From Robiginitomaculum_A sp036478535 (GTDB lineage: Bacteria > Pseudomonadota > Alphaproteobacteria > Caulobacterales > Maricaulaceae): 64,000 nucleotides of DNA. The DNA is taken from contig OZ245059.1 of NCBI GenBank assembly GCA_965224735.1, positions 558,001 to 622,000 of the forward strand, given 5' to 3'. Position numbers and translations under genes: made by a program. The notes under the pieces are model-generated. The model was not told the DNA's origin. It did no database searches and was given only the letters and a program-made list of their open reading frames with translations. Below are positions 42,995 to 52,700 of this stretch, in pieces (positions within the stretch are counted from its first letter, which is position 1; every line of letters starts with the position of its first letter).

Positions 42995-43116
42995 CATATT
43001 AAACAGTCTGTGGGAGGCGGGTGCAAAGACCATGCACCTTCATCCATTTGGTGGCCTGACCACGGACACACTAAAGCATAGAGGCATTGGGTCTTTGTGT
43101 ATATTGGAGTGAGAAG

Positions 43117-43545
43117 ATGGCAAAAAAAATTGAAGGATACATCAAATTGATGGTCCCTGCGGGTACAGCCAACCCGTCACCACCTCTTGGCCCAGCCCTT
43201 GGGCAGCGCGGTGTTAATATCATGGAATTCACGAAGGCGTTTAACGCTAAGACGGATGACATGGAAAAAGGAGTTCCAGTTCCGACCACGATTACTGTGT
43301 TCGCTGATAAATCCTTTACATTTGAAACCAAAACCCCGCCTGCGAGTTATTACTTGAAAAAAACAACCAAGCTTAAATCAGGTTCTAACCATCCTGGGCG
43401 CGATATTGTTGCGACTGTGAGCATGGAGCAGTGCCGCAAAATAGCCGAGATTAAACTCGCTGATTTGAGCGCTAATGATGTTGAAGCTGGTGCAAAAATT
43501 ATCGCAGGTTCTGCCCGTTCAATGGGCTTTAAGGTGGAGGATTAA
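43117..43545 (+). CDS. rplK: 50S ribosomal protein L11
   Basis: This stalk-base protein binds the GTPase centre of 23S rRNA. It has 142 residues from ATG 43117, which follows GGAGTGAGAAG; an upstream in-frame codon at 43087 has no ribosome site. IKLMVPAGTANPSPPLGPAL and LGQRGVNIMEFTKAF form the N-terminal domain, and GSARSMGFKVED the end. rplA starts 2 bp after its stop. Confidence 0.98.
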   Translation: MAKKIEGYIKLMVPAGTANPSPPLGPALGQRGVNIMEFTKAFNAKTDDMEKGVPVPTTITVFADKSFTFETKTPPASYYLKKTTKLKSGSNHPGRDIVATVSMEQCRKIAEIKLADLSANDVEAGAKIIAGSARSMGFKVED

Positions 43546-43547
43546 TC

Positions 43548-44243
43548 ATGGCTAAACTAGGAAAACGCTATGCAACCGCTTTGGAAGCTGTTGACCGTAA
43601 TGCGCTTTACACGGTTAAAGATGCTGTTGGCATCGTTAAGAAAAATGCAAAGGCTAAGTTTGATGAAACTGTAGAGCTGGCTATTAATTTGGGTGTTGAC
43701 CCGCGCCATGCAGACCAAATGGTTCGCGGCGTGTGTAATCTGCCCAATGGTACAGGCCGCACAGCGCGCGTTGCTGTTTTCGCAAAAGATGCAAAGGCTG
43801 AGGAAGCAAAAAAAGCAGGTGCGGATATTGTTGGCGCTGAAGACCTTATGAAAATGGTACAAGATGGCCAGATGGACTTTGATAAAGTTATCGCAACGCC
43901 TGACATGATGCCAATCGTTGGTCGCCTTGGTCAAATTTTGGGACCAAAGGGCATGATGCCGAACCCTAAAGTAGGTACTGTGACTATGGATGTCGCGAAA
44001 GCAGTGGGCAATGCCAAAGGCGGCGCGGCAGAGTTTCGAGTTGAAAAAACTGGTATCGTCCACGCAGGTGTTGGGAAAGCGAGCTTTACGGAAACGGCTT
44101 TGGCTGAAAATATTAGCGCATTTTTAAGGGCTATCATGAAAGCCAAACCAACGGGTGCCAAAGGCACATTTATGAAACGCGTAACGGTAAGCTCGACAAT
44201 GGGGCCTGGCGTTAAAATCGATCCGTCAGAAGCGGTATCGTAA
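43548..44243 (+). CDS. rplA: 50S ribosomal protein L1
   Basis: This L1-stalk protein is involved in E-site tRNA release and, in many bacteria, represses its own operon. In 231 residues the family signature GRLGQILGPKGMMPNPKVGT is at about residues 124-143. The two-domain layout is normal. It is translationally adjacent to rplK and followed by a hairpin and the L10 leader. Confidence 0.98.
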   Translation: MAKLGKRYATALEAVDRNALYTVKDAVGIVKKNAKAKFDETVELAINLGVDPRHADQMVRGVCNLPNGTGRTARVAVFAKDAKAEEAKKAGADIVGAEDLMKMVQDGQMDFDKVIATPDMMPIVGRLGQILGPKGMMPNPKVGTVTMDVAKAVGNAKGGAAEFRVEKTGIVHAGVGKASFTETALAENISAFLRAIMKAKPTGAKGTFMKRVTVSSTMGPGVKIDPSEAVS

Positions 44244-44252
44244 GTTAAGAAT

Positions 44253-44274
44253 TTGGCGGGGCTTGCTCCGCCAA
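44253..44274 (+). terminator. Stem-loop after rplA
   Basis: TTGGCGG pairs with CCGCCAA around GGCTTGCT. No T-run follows, so partial termination or mRNA processing between rplKA and rplJL is more likely than full termination. Confidence 0.4.
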
Positions 44275-44509
44275 TACAGGGTGCTTCTCATTTTTGAGGC
44301 GTATCCGCACTGTCCGAGATCACTGGTGCGCGCGGTATGGCGTGCTTAATTATCCCGTGTGAGACAGAGCAAAAACCAAATTTTTGCCGCAAGGCACTTT
44401 GGTTCGAGCCCTGGGACAGCTAACCGCAAGGAGATATCCCGATTATGGGATATTTCAGTGCAAAACTGAAGATAACCCATGAGGGGTTATTAAAAACAGG
44501 GAGACCGCA
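44275..44509 (+). promoter_or_regulatory. Leader of rplJL, candidate L10 autoregulatory RNA
   Basis: This is a 235-nt untranslated leader before rplJ. It is rich in short stems (for example ATATCCCGATTATGGGATAT at about 44435-44454) and has a long irregular domain around 44290-44420. In most bacteria this position holds the L10 leader, which binds the L10(L12)4 complex and represses rplJL translation. The assignment rests on position and length, not on a matched consensus. Confidence 0.5.
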
Positions 44510-45025
44510 ATGGATCGCAAACAAAAAGAGGAACAGGTCAAAATGCTTGAAGGCATTTTTGCTGACGCCGGATCCGTCGTTATGGCTGAATATTCAGGCA
44601 TGACTGTTGCGGAACTGACTGAACTACGCGTTCAATTACGTGAAAACGACGCTGTGGTAAAAGTTGTTAAAAACCGTCTCGCTAAAATCGCACTCAAAGG
44701 TACCCCCAGCGAATGTGTGGCTGACCTTTTTAAAGGTCCTGTCGCAATCGCATATGCCGAGGATATGTTAAGTGCGCCAAAAGTGGCCGTGAGATTTGCC
44801 AAAGATAGTGATTATTTCAATATCTTAGGCGGTGTCATGGGAGATGAAGTTTTTGATGTGGCTGGTATTGAGGCATTGTCCAAACTACCATCCCGTGAAG
44901 ACCTTATTGGAATGGTGGCTTCACGGCTACTTGGCCAAGCATCTGAAATCGGTTCTCGTCTTAACGCACCAGGTTCAGCACTTGCTGGCGCCATTAGCGT
45001 TATTGAGGAGAAAGCAGCAGCCTAG
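44510..45025 (+). CDS. rplJ: 50S ribosomal protein L10
   Basis: L10 is the scaffold of the ribosomal stalk that anchors L7/L12 dimers. In 171 residues the N-terminal RNA-binding domain reads ADAGSVVMAEYSGMTVAELT and LRENDAVVKVVKNRLAKIAL. The C-terminal helix LAGAISVIEEKAAA binds L12. A CAGGGAGA site precedes the ATG. It is followed after 49 bp by rplL. Confidence 0.98.
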   Translation: MDRKQKEEQVKMLEGIFADAGSVVMAEYSGMTVAELTELRVQLRENDAVVKVVKNRLAKIALKGTPSECVADLFKGPVAIAYAEDMLSAPKVAVRFAKDSDYFNILGGVMGDEVFDVAGIEALSKLPSREDLIGMVASRLLGQASEIGSRLNAPGSALAGAISVIEEKAAA

Positions 45026-45074
45026 TCAGGCCCGCACACTCGAACTGAAACTAAACTAACTAAAGGAAACTAAA

Positions 45075-45443
45075 ATGGCTGATGTAGCTAAACTTGCTAA
45101 AGATTTGATGGGCCTTACCATTATGGAAGCAAAAGAACTAAATGATATTCTTGAAGAAAACGGCATCAAAGCCGCGGCTGCTGTTGCAGTTGCTGGCCCT
45201 GCTGCTGGCGGCGGCGAAGCTGTTGCTGAGAAAACTGAATTTGATGTTGTTATGACATCGTTTGGTGAAAAGAAGATCAATGTGATTAAAGAAGTCCGCG
45301 CAATCACGGGGCTTGGTCTTAAAGAAGCAAAAGACCTTGTTGAAGCGGCTCCTAAAGCCGTCAAAGAAGGCGTTTCTAAGGACGAAGCTGAAGAGATCAA
45401 AACTAAGCTGGAAGCAGCTGGTGCATCTGTTGAGCTTAAATAA
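45075..45443 (+). CDS. rplL: 50S ribosomal protein L7/L12
   Basis: This 122-residue stalk protein recruits translational GTPases. The N-terminal dimerisation helices, an Ala/Gly-rich hinge (AAAAVAVAGPAAGGGEAVAE, about residues 35-54) and the C-terminal domain EKTEFDVVMTSFGEKKINVI with IKEVRAITGLGLKEAKDLVE are all present. An AAAGGAAA site is present. Confidence 0.98.
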   Translation: MADVAKLAKDLMGLTIMEAKELNDILEENGIKAAAAVAVAGPAAGGGEAVAEKTEFDVVMTSFGEKKINVIKEVRAITGLGLKEAKDLVEAAPKAVKEGVSKDEAEEIKTKLEAAGASVELK

Positions 45444-45450
45444 TCAGACT

Positions 45451-45477
45451 GTTCGGCGCGATTTATTCGCGCCGAAC
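45451..45477 (+). terminator. rplL-rpoB attenuator hairpin
   Basis: GTTCGGCGCGA (45451-45461) and TCGCGCCGAAC (45467-45477) form a perfect 11-bp stem with a 5-nt loop, followed by the weak tail ACTTCTTT. At this place many bacteria have a partial terminator that lowers rpoBC relative to ribosomal protein mRNA. Confidence 0.7.
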
Positions 45478-45592
45478 ACTTCTTTGCGCCAAGATTAAGG
45501 GTGTGCTGGGCGGGGCCAGGGTAAAAATTTCCAAAGAATTTTACTAGAGATCCAGGCTTTTCCTGGTTATCGAGAGATTAGAGGTGTCTTGG

Positions 45593-48500
45593 ATGTCGCT
45601 TACATTTACTGGAAAAAAACGTATTCGCAAAAGTTTTGGCAAAATTTCAAACGTTATCGAAATGCCAAATCTTATTGAAGTGCAAAAATCTTCCTACCAT
45701 CAATTCCTACAAATGGATGTCCCGCTCGACGAGCGCGGGGATGATGGTCTAAATGGTGTCTTTACATCAGTATTTCCTGTTCGAGACTTTTCCGACCGGG
45801 CAGTATTGGAATATGTATCGTTCAAATTTGATAAACCGAAATTTGATGAAGAAGAGTGCCAGCAGCGCGATATAACATACGCAGCACCGCTCAAAGTTAA
45901 AATGCGTTTGGTTGTTTTTGAAATTGACGATGATACAGGCGCACGTTCTGTTAAAGACATCAAAGAGCAAGAAGTTTATATGGGCGATATTCCACTCATG
46001 ACTGGCAAGGGTACTTTTATTATTAATGGTACGGAGCGGGTTATCGTTTCGCAAATGCACAGATCACCAGGTGTGTTCTTCGGCCATGATGGCGGTAAGA
46101 AGCACTCATCAGGCAAGGTTTTGCACAGTGCACGGATTATTCCATACCGTGGATCATGGCTTGATTTTGAGTTTGACGCCAAAGACATTTTACATGCACG
46201 TATCGACCGCAAACGTAAATTACCAGCGACAACCATTCTCTATGCTTTGGGTATGAGCAAGGAAGAAATTCTTGAGCATTACTATGAGAGAATTACCTAT
46301 AAACGCAATAAGGCTAAAAAAGGCTGGCAGCTTCCCTTTAATGTAGACAATTATCGTGGCTCCAAATTGCTTCGTGATTTGGTAGATGTTAAATCTGGTG
46401 AAGTTGTAGCGCCTGCTGGGCGTAAGCTTACAAAACGCGGCGCGGAAAAAATGGCGGAGAAAGGCCTTAAAAACCTTCTTATTACAGACGAAGAACTTGC
46501 GGAGCGCTACGCAGCTGAAGATATAGTCAATATGTCGACGGGCGAAATTTACGCAGAGGCGGGCGACGAACTTAATATTGACGTTGTTGTAGCGATTAAT
46601 GAAGCGGGCATTACCGATATTTCAGTTCTCAATATTGACCATGTCAATGTCGGACCATTTATTCGCAATACATTGGCTGCTGATAAAAACGAAGACCGCG
46701 ATGGTGCTTTGGTTGATATATACCGGGTTATGCGCCCAGGCGAGCCGCCAACGCCAGAAACAGCGGACGCTTTGTTCCAAAGTTTGTTCTTTGAGAAAGA
46801 ACGTTATGATCTATCAGCTGTTGGCCGCGTGAAAATGAACCTTCGTATGGACCTTGATTGTTCCGATGAAATTCGTGTGCTGCGCAAGGAAGATTTATTG
46901 GCTGTTGTCGATACGATCGTGAAACTAAAAGATGGTATTGGCCAAACGGATGATATTGATAATCTTGGCAATCGCCGGGTTCGCTCTGTTGGTGAGTTGA
47001 TGCAAAATCAACATAGAATCGGTTTATTACGTATGGAGCGCGCCATTAAAGAGCGTATGACATCCGTTGATATTGAAACGGTAATGCCGCACGATCTTAT
47101 CAATGCTAAACCTGCCGCCGCCGTTGTGCGTGAGTTCTTTGGCAGCTCGCAGCTTTCACAATTTATGGATCAAACCAATCCGCTTTCAGAAATTACCCAT
47201 AAGCGCCGTCTGTCAGCGCTTGGACCTGGCGGTCTTACCCGCGAACGGGCTGGTTTTGAGGTGCGCGATGTGCATCCAACCCATTATGGCCGTATTTGTC
47301 CGATTGAAACGCCCGAGGGGCCAAATATTGGTCTGATTAACTCACTGGCAACCCATGCGAGAATTAACAAATACGGCTTTATCGAAAGCCCGTATCGCCG
47401 CATAAAAAACGGTAAGGTTACGGACAAAGTGGAATATATTTCTGCGATGGAAGAAGCGCGCTATAAAATTGCGCAGGCCAATGCACAGATTGATGATAAG
47501 GGTATGCTTGTTGGCGACTTTATTACCTGCCGGGTTTGCGGCGACGTTATGCCAGTTGAGCGTGCTGAAGTTGATTTTATTGACGTGTCGCCAAAACAGA
47601 TTGTGTCTGTAGCCGCTGCGCTTATTCCGTTCCTGGAGAACGATGATGCGAACCGCGCGCTTATGGGTTCCAATATGATGCGCCAAGCTGTGCCGCTTCT
47701 TAAGACAGAAGCCCCGCTTGTTGGCACGGGTATGGAGCAAGTTGTTGCTAAAGATAGTGGCGCGACTGTAGCGGCGAAACGTTCTGGCATAGTCGAGCAG
47801 GTTGATGCAAAACGTATTGTTATACGGGCTACAAAAGAAAAAGATTTGTCAAAATCTGGTGTAGACATTTATACACTTGCTAAATTTAAGCGCTCAAATC
47901 AAAGTACATGTATTAACCAAACGCCGCTTGTACGTGTTGGCGATGAGGTTAATGTCGGCGATATTATTGCTGATGGGCCGTCTACGGATTTGGGAGAATT
48001 GGCTGTTGGTAAAAACGTTCTTGTGGCCTTTATGCCGTGGAACGGCCTTAACTATGAGGATAGTATTTTGATCTCAGAGCGTATTGTGCGCGATGATGTT
48101 TATACTTCCCTTCATCTAGAAGAGTTCTCCATCATGGCCCGCGATACAAAGCTTGGCCCTGAAGAAATCACCCGCGACATTCCAAATGTTGGTGAAGAAG
48201 TTTTGCGCAATCTTGATGAAGCGGGCATTGTGGCCGTTGGTTCTGAAGTGCATGCTGGCGATATCCTGGTTGGTAAGGTCACGCCAAAAGGCGAGAGCCC
48301 AATGACGCCTGAAGAGAAATTGCTTCGCGCAATCTTTGGCGAAAAAGCGTCTGATGTTCGCGATACATCTTTGAAAATGAAACCAGGCTCATCGGGCACG
48401 GTTGTTGAAGTGCGCGTGTTTAACCGCCACGGCATTGAAAAAGATGAACGCGCCATGCAAATCGAGCGTGAGGAAATCGAAGCTTTGGGCAAAGACCGTG

Positions 48501-49672
48501 ATGACGAACTTTCTATTTTGGAACGCAATGTGTTTGACAATGTCAAAAAGACATTGATTGGCACAAAGGCTGTTTCTGGCCCGCGGGGCTTTAAAAAAGG
48601 CCCTGTCACGGAAGAGACACTTGGCGATATCCCGCGTTCTGATTGGTGGCGTATTGGCGTTGATGACGAGAAAGCCATTGGTGAGCTTGAAGCTCTTAAG
48701 ACACAGTATGACACCTCCAAAGCAGCTCTTGATGCACGCTTTGAAGACAAGGTTGATAAGCTTCAGCGCGGCGACGAACTACCGCCAGGCGTTATGAAAA
48801 TGGTCAAAGTCTTTGTTGCTGTAAAACGTAAATTGCAGCCAGGTGATAAAATGGCTGGGCGCCATGGTAATAAAGGTGTGATTTCAAAGATCAATCCCAT
48901 CGAAGACATGCCATATCTTTCTGATGGCACTGCCGTTGATATTGTTCTCAATCCACTTGGCGTGCCATCGCGGATGAACGTCGGGCAGATTTTGGAAACC
49001 CATTTGGGCTGGGCCTGCGCGGGCTTGGGCAAGTTGATTAATGACGCTTTGCAAACATACCGCCAAAACGGCGATATGGCACCGCTTCGTACCCAGCTTG
49101 AAGATGTTTATGGCGACGCTATTGCTTTGCCGCGCAAAAACGATGAGCTCATTGAGCTTGCGGGTAATTTGACCAAAGGAGTTCCTATTGAAACGCCTGT
49201 GTTTGATGGCGCGCATGAGGAAGATATTGTTGAAATGCTTGAGAAAGCGGGTCTCACAAGTTCTGGCCAAGAATATTTGTGTGACGGACGGACGGGCGAA
49301 CAATTTACGCGCCCTGTGACGGTCGGCTATAAATATTTGCTCAAACTGCATCACTTGGTTGATGATAAAATTCATGCCCGTTCTATCGGGCCATACTCTC
49401 TTGTTACCCAGCAGCCACTTGGCGGTAAAGCGCAGTTCGGTGGGCAGCGCTTTGGGGAAATGGAAGTTTGGGCTTTGGAGGCGTATGGTGCGGCGTACAC
49501 CTTGCAAGAAATGCTTACGGTCAAATCTGACGATGTGGCTGGTAGAACGAAAGTCTATGAGAGCATTGTGCGCGGCGATGACGCGTTTGAAGCAGGCATT
49601 CCCGAGAGCTTTAACGTACTGATTAAAGAAATCCATGCACTGGGTCTTAATATTGAACTCACGAACGGTTAA
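45593..49672 (+). CDS. rpoB: RNA polymerase beta subunit
   Basis: This is the catalytic core subunit of RNA polymerase. ATG 45593 is chosen because AGAGG lies 8 bp upstream and MSLTFTGKKRIRKSFGKI fits alphaproteobacterial starts; a GTG at 45584 is the alternative. It has about 1359 residues. The rifampicin region around FFGSSQLSQFMDQTNPLSEI then THKRRLSALGPGGLTRERAG is wild type at the classical positions. The C-terminal GGKAQFGGQRFGEMEVWALE is present. rpoC follows after 42 bp. Confidence 0.98.
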   Translation: MSLTFTGKKRIRKSFGKISNVIEMPNLIEVQKSSYHQFLQMDVPLDERGDDGLNGVFTSVFPVRDFSDRAVLEYVSFKFDKPKFDEEECQQRDITYAAPLKVKMRLVVFEIDDDTGARSVKDIKEQEVYMGDIPLMTGKGTFIINGTERVIVSQMHRSPGVFFGHDGGKKHSSGKVLHSARIIPYRGSWLDFEFDAKDILHARIDRKRKLPATTILYALGMSKEEILEHYYERITYKRNKAKKGWQLPFNVDNYRGSKLLRDLVDVKSGEVVAPAGRKLTKRGAEKMAEKGLKNLLITDEELAERYAAEDIVNMSTGEIYAEAGDELNIDVVVAINEAGITDISVLNIDHVNVGPFIRNTLAADKNEDRDGALVDIYRVMRPGEPPTPETADALFQSLFFEKERYDLSAVGRVKMNLRMDLDCSDEIRVLRKEDLLAVVDTIVKLKDGIGQTDDIDNLGNRRVRSVGELMQNQHRIGLLRMERAIKERMTSVDIETVMPHDLINAKPAAAVVREFFGSSQLSQFMDQTNPLSEITHKRRLSALGPGGLTRERAGFEVRDVHPTHYGRICPIETPEGPNIGLINSLATHARINKYGFIESPYRRIKNGKVTDKVEYISAMEEARYKIAQANAQIDDKGMLVGDFITCRVCGDVMPVERAEVDFIDVSPKQIVSVAAALIPFLENDDANRALMGSNMMRQAVPLLKTEAPLVGTGMEQVVAKDSGATVAAKRSGIVEQVDAKRIVIRATKEKDLSKSGVDIYTLAKFKRSNQSTCINQTPLVRVGDEVNVGDIIADGPSTDLGELAVGKNVLVAFMPWNGLNYEDSILISERIVRDDVYTSLHLEEFSIMARDTKLGPEEITRDIPNVGEEVLRNLDEAGIVAVGSEVHAGDILVGKVTPKGESPMTPEEKLLRAIFGEKASDVRDTSLKMKPGSSGTVVEVRVFNRHGIEKDERAMQIEREEIEALGKDRDDELSILERNVFDNVKKTLIGTKAVSGPRGFKKGPVTEETLGDIPRSDWWRIGVDDEKAIGELEALKTQYDTSKAALDARFEDKVDKLQRGDELPPGVMKMVKVFVAVKRKLQPGDKMAGRHGNKGVISKINPIEDMPYLSDGTAVDIVLNPLGVPSRMNVGQILETHLGWACAGLGKLINDALQTYRQNGDMAPLRTQLEDVYGDAIALPRKNDELIELAGNLTKGVPIETPVFDGAHEEDIVEMLEKAGLTSSGQEYLCDGRTGEQFTRPVTVGYKYLLKLHHLVDDKIHARSIGPYSLVTQQPLGGKAQFGGQRFGEMEVWALEAYGAAYTLQEMLTVKSDDVAGRTKVYESIVRGDDAFEAGIPESFNVLIKEIHALGLNIELTNG

Positions 49673-49714
49673 TAATTTACAGGCGCGCTTTGCGCCGATT
49701 AAAAGGAGACGATC

Positions 49715-52700
49715 ATGAACCAAGAGATCATGAACATTTTCAATCCCGCCCAAGAAGGGCCAAGTTTTGATCGCATAAAAATCTCTCTAGCAAGTCCAGA
49801 GAAAATTTTAAGTTGGTCATTTGGTGAAATCCGCAAGCCAGAAACCATCAATTACAGAACGTTTAAGCCTGAGAAAGACGGTCTGTTCTGCGCCCGTATT
49901 TTTGGCCCGCAAAAAGACTATGAATGTCTGTGCGGCAAATACAAACGTATGAAGTATAAAGGCGTTGTTTGCGAAAAATGTGGCGTTGAAGTTACTGTTA
50001 GCCGGGTTCGCCGTGAGCGCATGGGTCATATTGAACTGGCTGCGCCTGTCGCTCATATTTGGTTCTTAAAATCACTACCATCACGCATCGCAACAATGCT
50101 TGATATTACTCTCAAAGAAGTTGAAAGCATTTTGTATTTCGAGAGCTTTGTGGTGACAGAGCCAGGCTTGACTTCTTTGAAAGAACGCGAACTTTTGACG
50201 GAAGAAGAATTTTTGGACGCCCAGTCTGAATTTGGCGAAGACAGTTTTACCGCCGCCATCGGAGCGGAAGCTGTGCGCGAAATGCTCATCAATCTTGATC
50301 TGGAAGCCGAAGTTGACCGCGTGCGCTTCGATATGACGGAAACGGGTTCACAGCTTAAGCTTAAAAAGTACAAAAAACGCCTTAAACTCCTCGAAGCGTT
50401 TATCCAATCTGGAAATCGCCCTGAGTGGATGATTTTAACAGTTGTCCCTGTTATTCCGCCAGAGCTACGCCCGCTTGTGCCTTTGGATGGTGGCCGGTTC
50501 GCCACCTCTGACCTGAACGATCTTTATCGCCGCGTTATCAACCGTAACAACCGTCTTAAACGCCTTATAGAATTGCGCGCGCCAGACATCATTGTGCGCA
50601 ATGAAAAGCGTATGTTGCAAGAGAGTGTTGACGCTTTGTTTGACAATGGCCGCCGTGGCCGCGTGATTACAGGTGCCAATAAACGCCCACTTAAATCTAT
50701 GTCTGACATGCTTAAGGGTAAGCAAGGCCGTTTCCGCCAGAACCTTTTGGGTAAACGGGTCGATTATTCTGGGCGCTCGGTTATCGTGGTTGGCCCTGAA
50801 TTGATGCTCCATCAATGCGGTATTCCTAAGAAAATGGCGCTTGAGCTTTTCAAGCCATTTATCTACGCCCGTCTTGACGCCAAAGGTCTATCGAGCACGG
50901 TCAAGCAATCCAAAAAAATCGTTGAGAAACAGCGCCCAGAAGTTTGGGATATTTTGGATGAAGTTATCCGTGAGCATCCTGTGCTTCTTAATCGCGCGCC
51001 AACCCTGCATAGGCTTGGCATTCAAGCGTTTGAACCTGTCCTAACGGAAGGCAAAGCGATCCGCTTGCATCCACTTGTGTGTACGGCTTTTAATGCTGAT
51101 TTTGATGGCGACCAAATGGCGGTTCATGTGCCTTTGTCTATTGAAGCGCAGCTTGAAGCGCGCGTCTTAATGATGTCTACAAACAATATCCTCTCGCCGT
51201 CTAACGGCAACCCAGTCATTGTGCCATCGCAAGATATCATTCTTGGACTTTACTACATCTCTCTTGCTGTAGACGGGGAGAAAGGCGAGGGCCTTATGAT
51301 CTCTGATATGGCGGAACTTGAAGTTGCGCTTGATGGTGGCCATGTTACTATGCACACAAAAATCAAAGCGCTCTTTGATGTGGTGCAAGAAGATGGCTCT
51401 ATTGTTCGCGAAGTTGCAGAAACAACGCCTGGTCGTTTCATGGTTGCGGAGCATTTACCAAAGCATAACAAAGTGCACTATTCCATGATCAATCAAGATT
51501 TATCCAAGAAAACAATCGGTAAATTGATTGATGTGATTTATCGTCACGCTGGCCAAAAAGCGACGGTAATTTTTTGTGATAAAATCATGAGTCTTGGGTT
51601 TAAGGAAGCTTGTAATGCGGGGATATCATTTGGTAAAGACGATATGATTATCCCTGATGCCAAAGCGGTTCTTGTGGGCGATACGCAAGCGCTTGTTTCT
51701 GATTTTGAACAGCAATACGCGGATGGCCTTATTACCCGTGGCGAGAAGTATAACAAAGTTGTTGATGCTTGGTCTAAATGTACGGACAAAGTGGCGGATG
51801 CCATGATGGACGAGACGGCCAAGCCGCGTAAAATGATCAATTCTATCTTTATGATGGCGGATAGCGGCGCTCGTGGTTCTAAAAACCAAATGAAGCAGCT
51901 TGCGGGTATGCGCGGGCTTATGGCAAAACCGTCTGGCGAGATTATCGAAACACCGATTATTTCTAACTTTAAAGAAGGTCTATCTGTTCTAGAGTATTTT
52001 AACTCCACGCATGGAGCCAGGAAAGGTCTTGCTGATACGGCACTTAAAACGGCGAACTCTGGGTATCTAACCCGCCGGCTTGTTGATGTAGCGCAGGATT
52101 GTATCGTTAACGAACAAGATTGCGGAACGTCTGAGGGCGTGCGTAAAACGCCTGTTGTTGATGGCGGTAATGTAGTTGTGTCTTTGGGTGAAAATATGCT
52201 TGGGCGCCTTGTCGCCGAAGATGTGCGTGATCCGCGCAGTGGCGAAGTTATGTTCCCGGCCAATACTTATATTGATGAGGACATTGCCGCTCAGGTGGAC
52301 GAATCTGGCCTTCAGGATATTGTTGTTCGCTCTCCGCTTACTTGCGAAACTACGCACGGTATTTGCGCCGCTTGTTATGGACGCGATCTTGCTCGCGGCA
52401 CGAAAATAAATATGGGCGAAGCGGTTGGCGTTATTGCAGCCCAGTCTATTGGCGAGCCAGGTACACAGCTTACGATGCGTACCTTCCATATTGGCGGCAC
52501 GGCGACAGTTTCTGATAACTCCTCTGTGGATAGTTCCCATGAAGGCAAAATTGTTTATGTTAATGGTAATGTTGTTCAAGACCGTAAAGGCGCTTTCATT
52601 GTTATGGGCCGCAATATGCAAGTCAATATTGAGACTGCAAACGGAAAAGTGCTTGAAAACCACAAAATCTCTTATGGTAGTAGTGTTGCCGTTAAAGATG

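Noticed and set aside
49000..49753. 289-codon frame antisense to rpoB
   Set aside because: Shadow of the rpoB reading frame.
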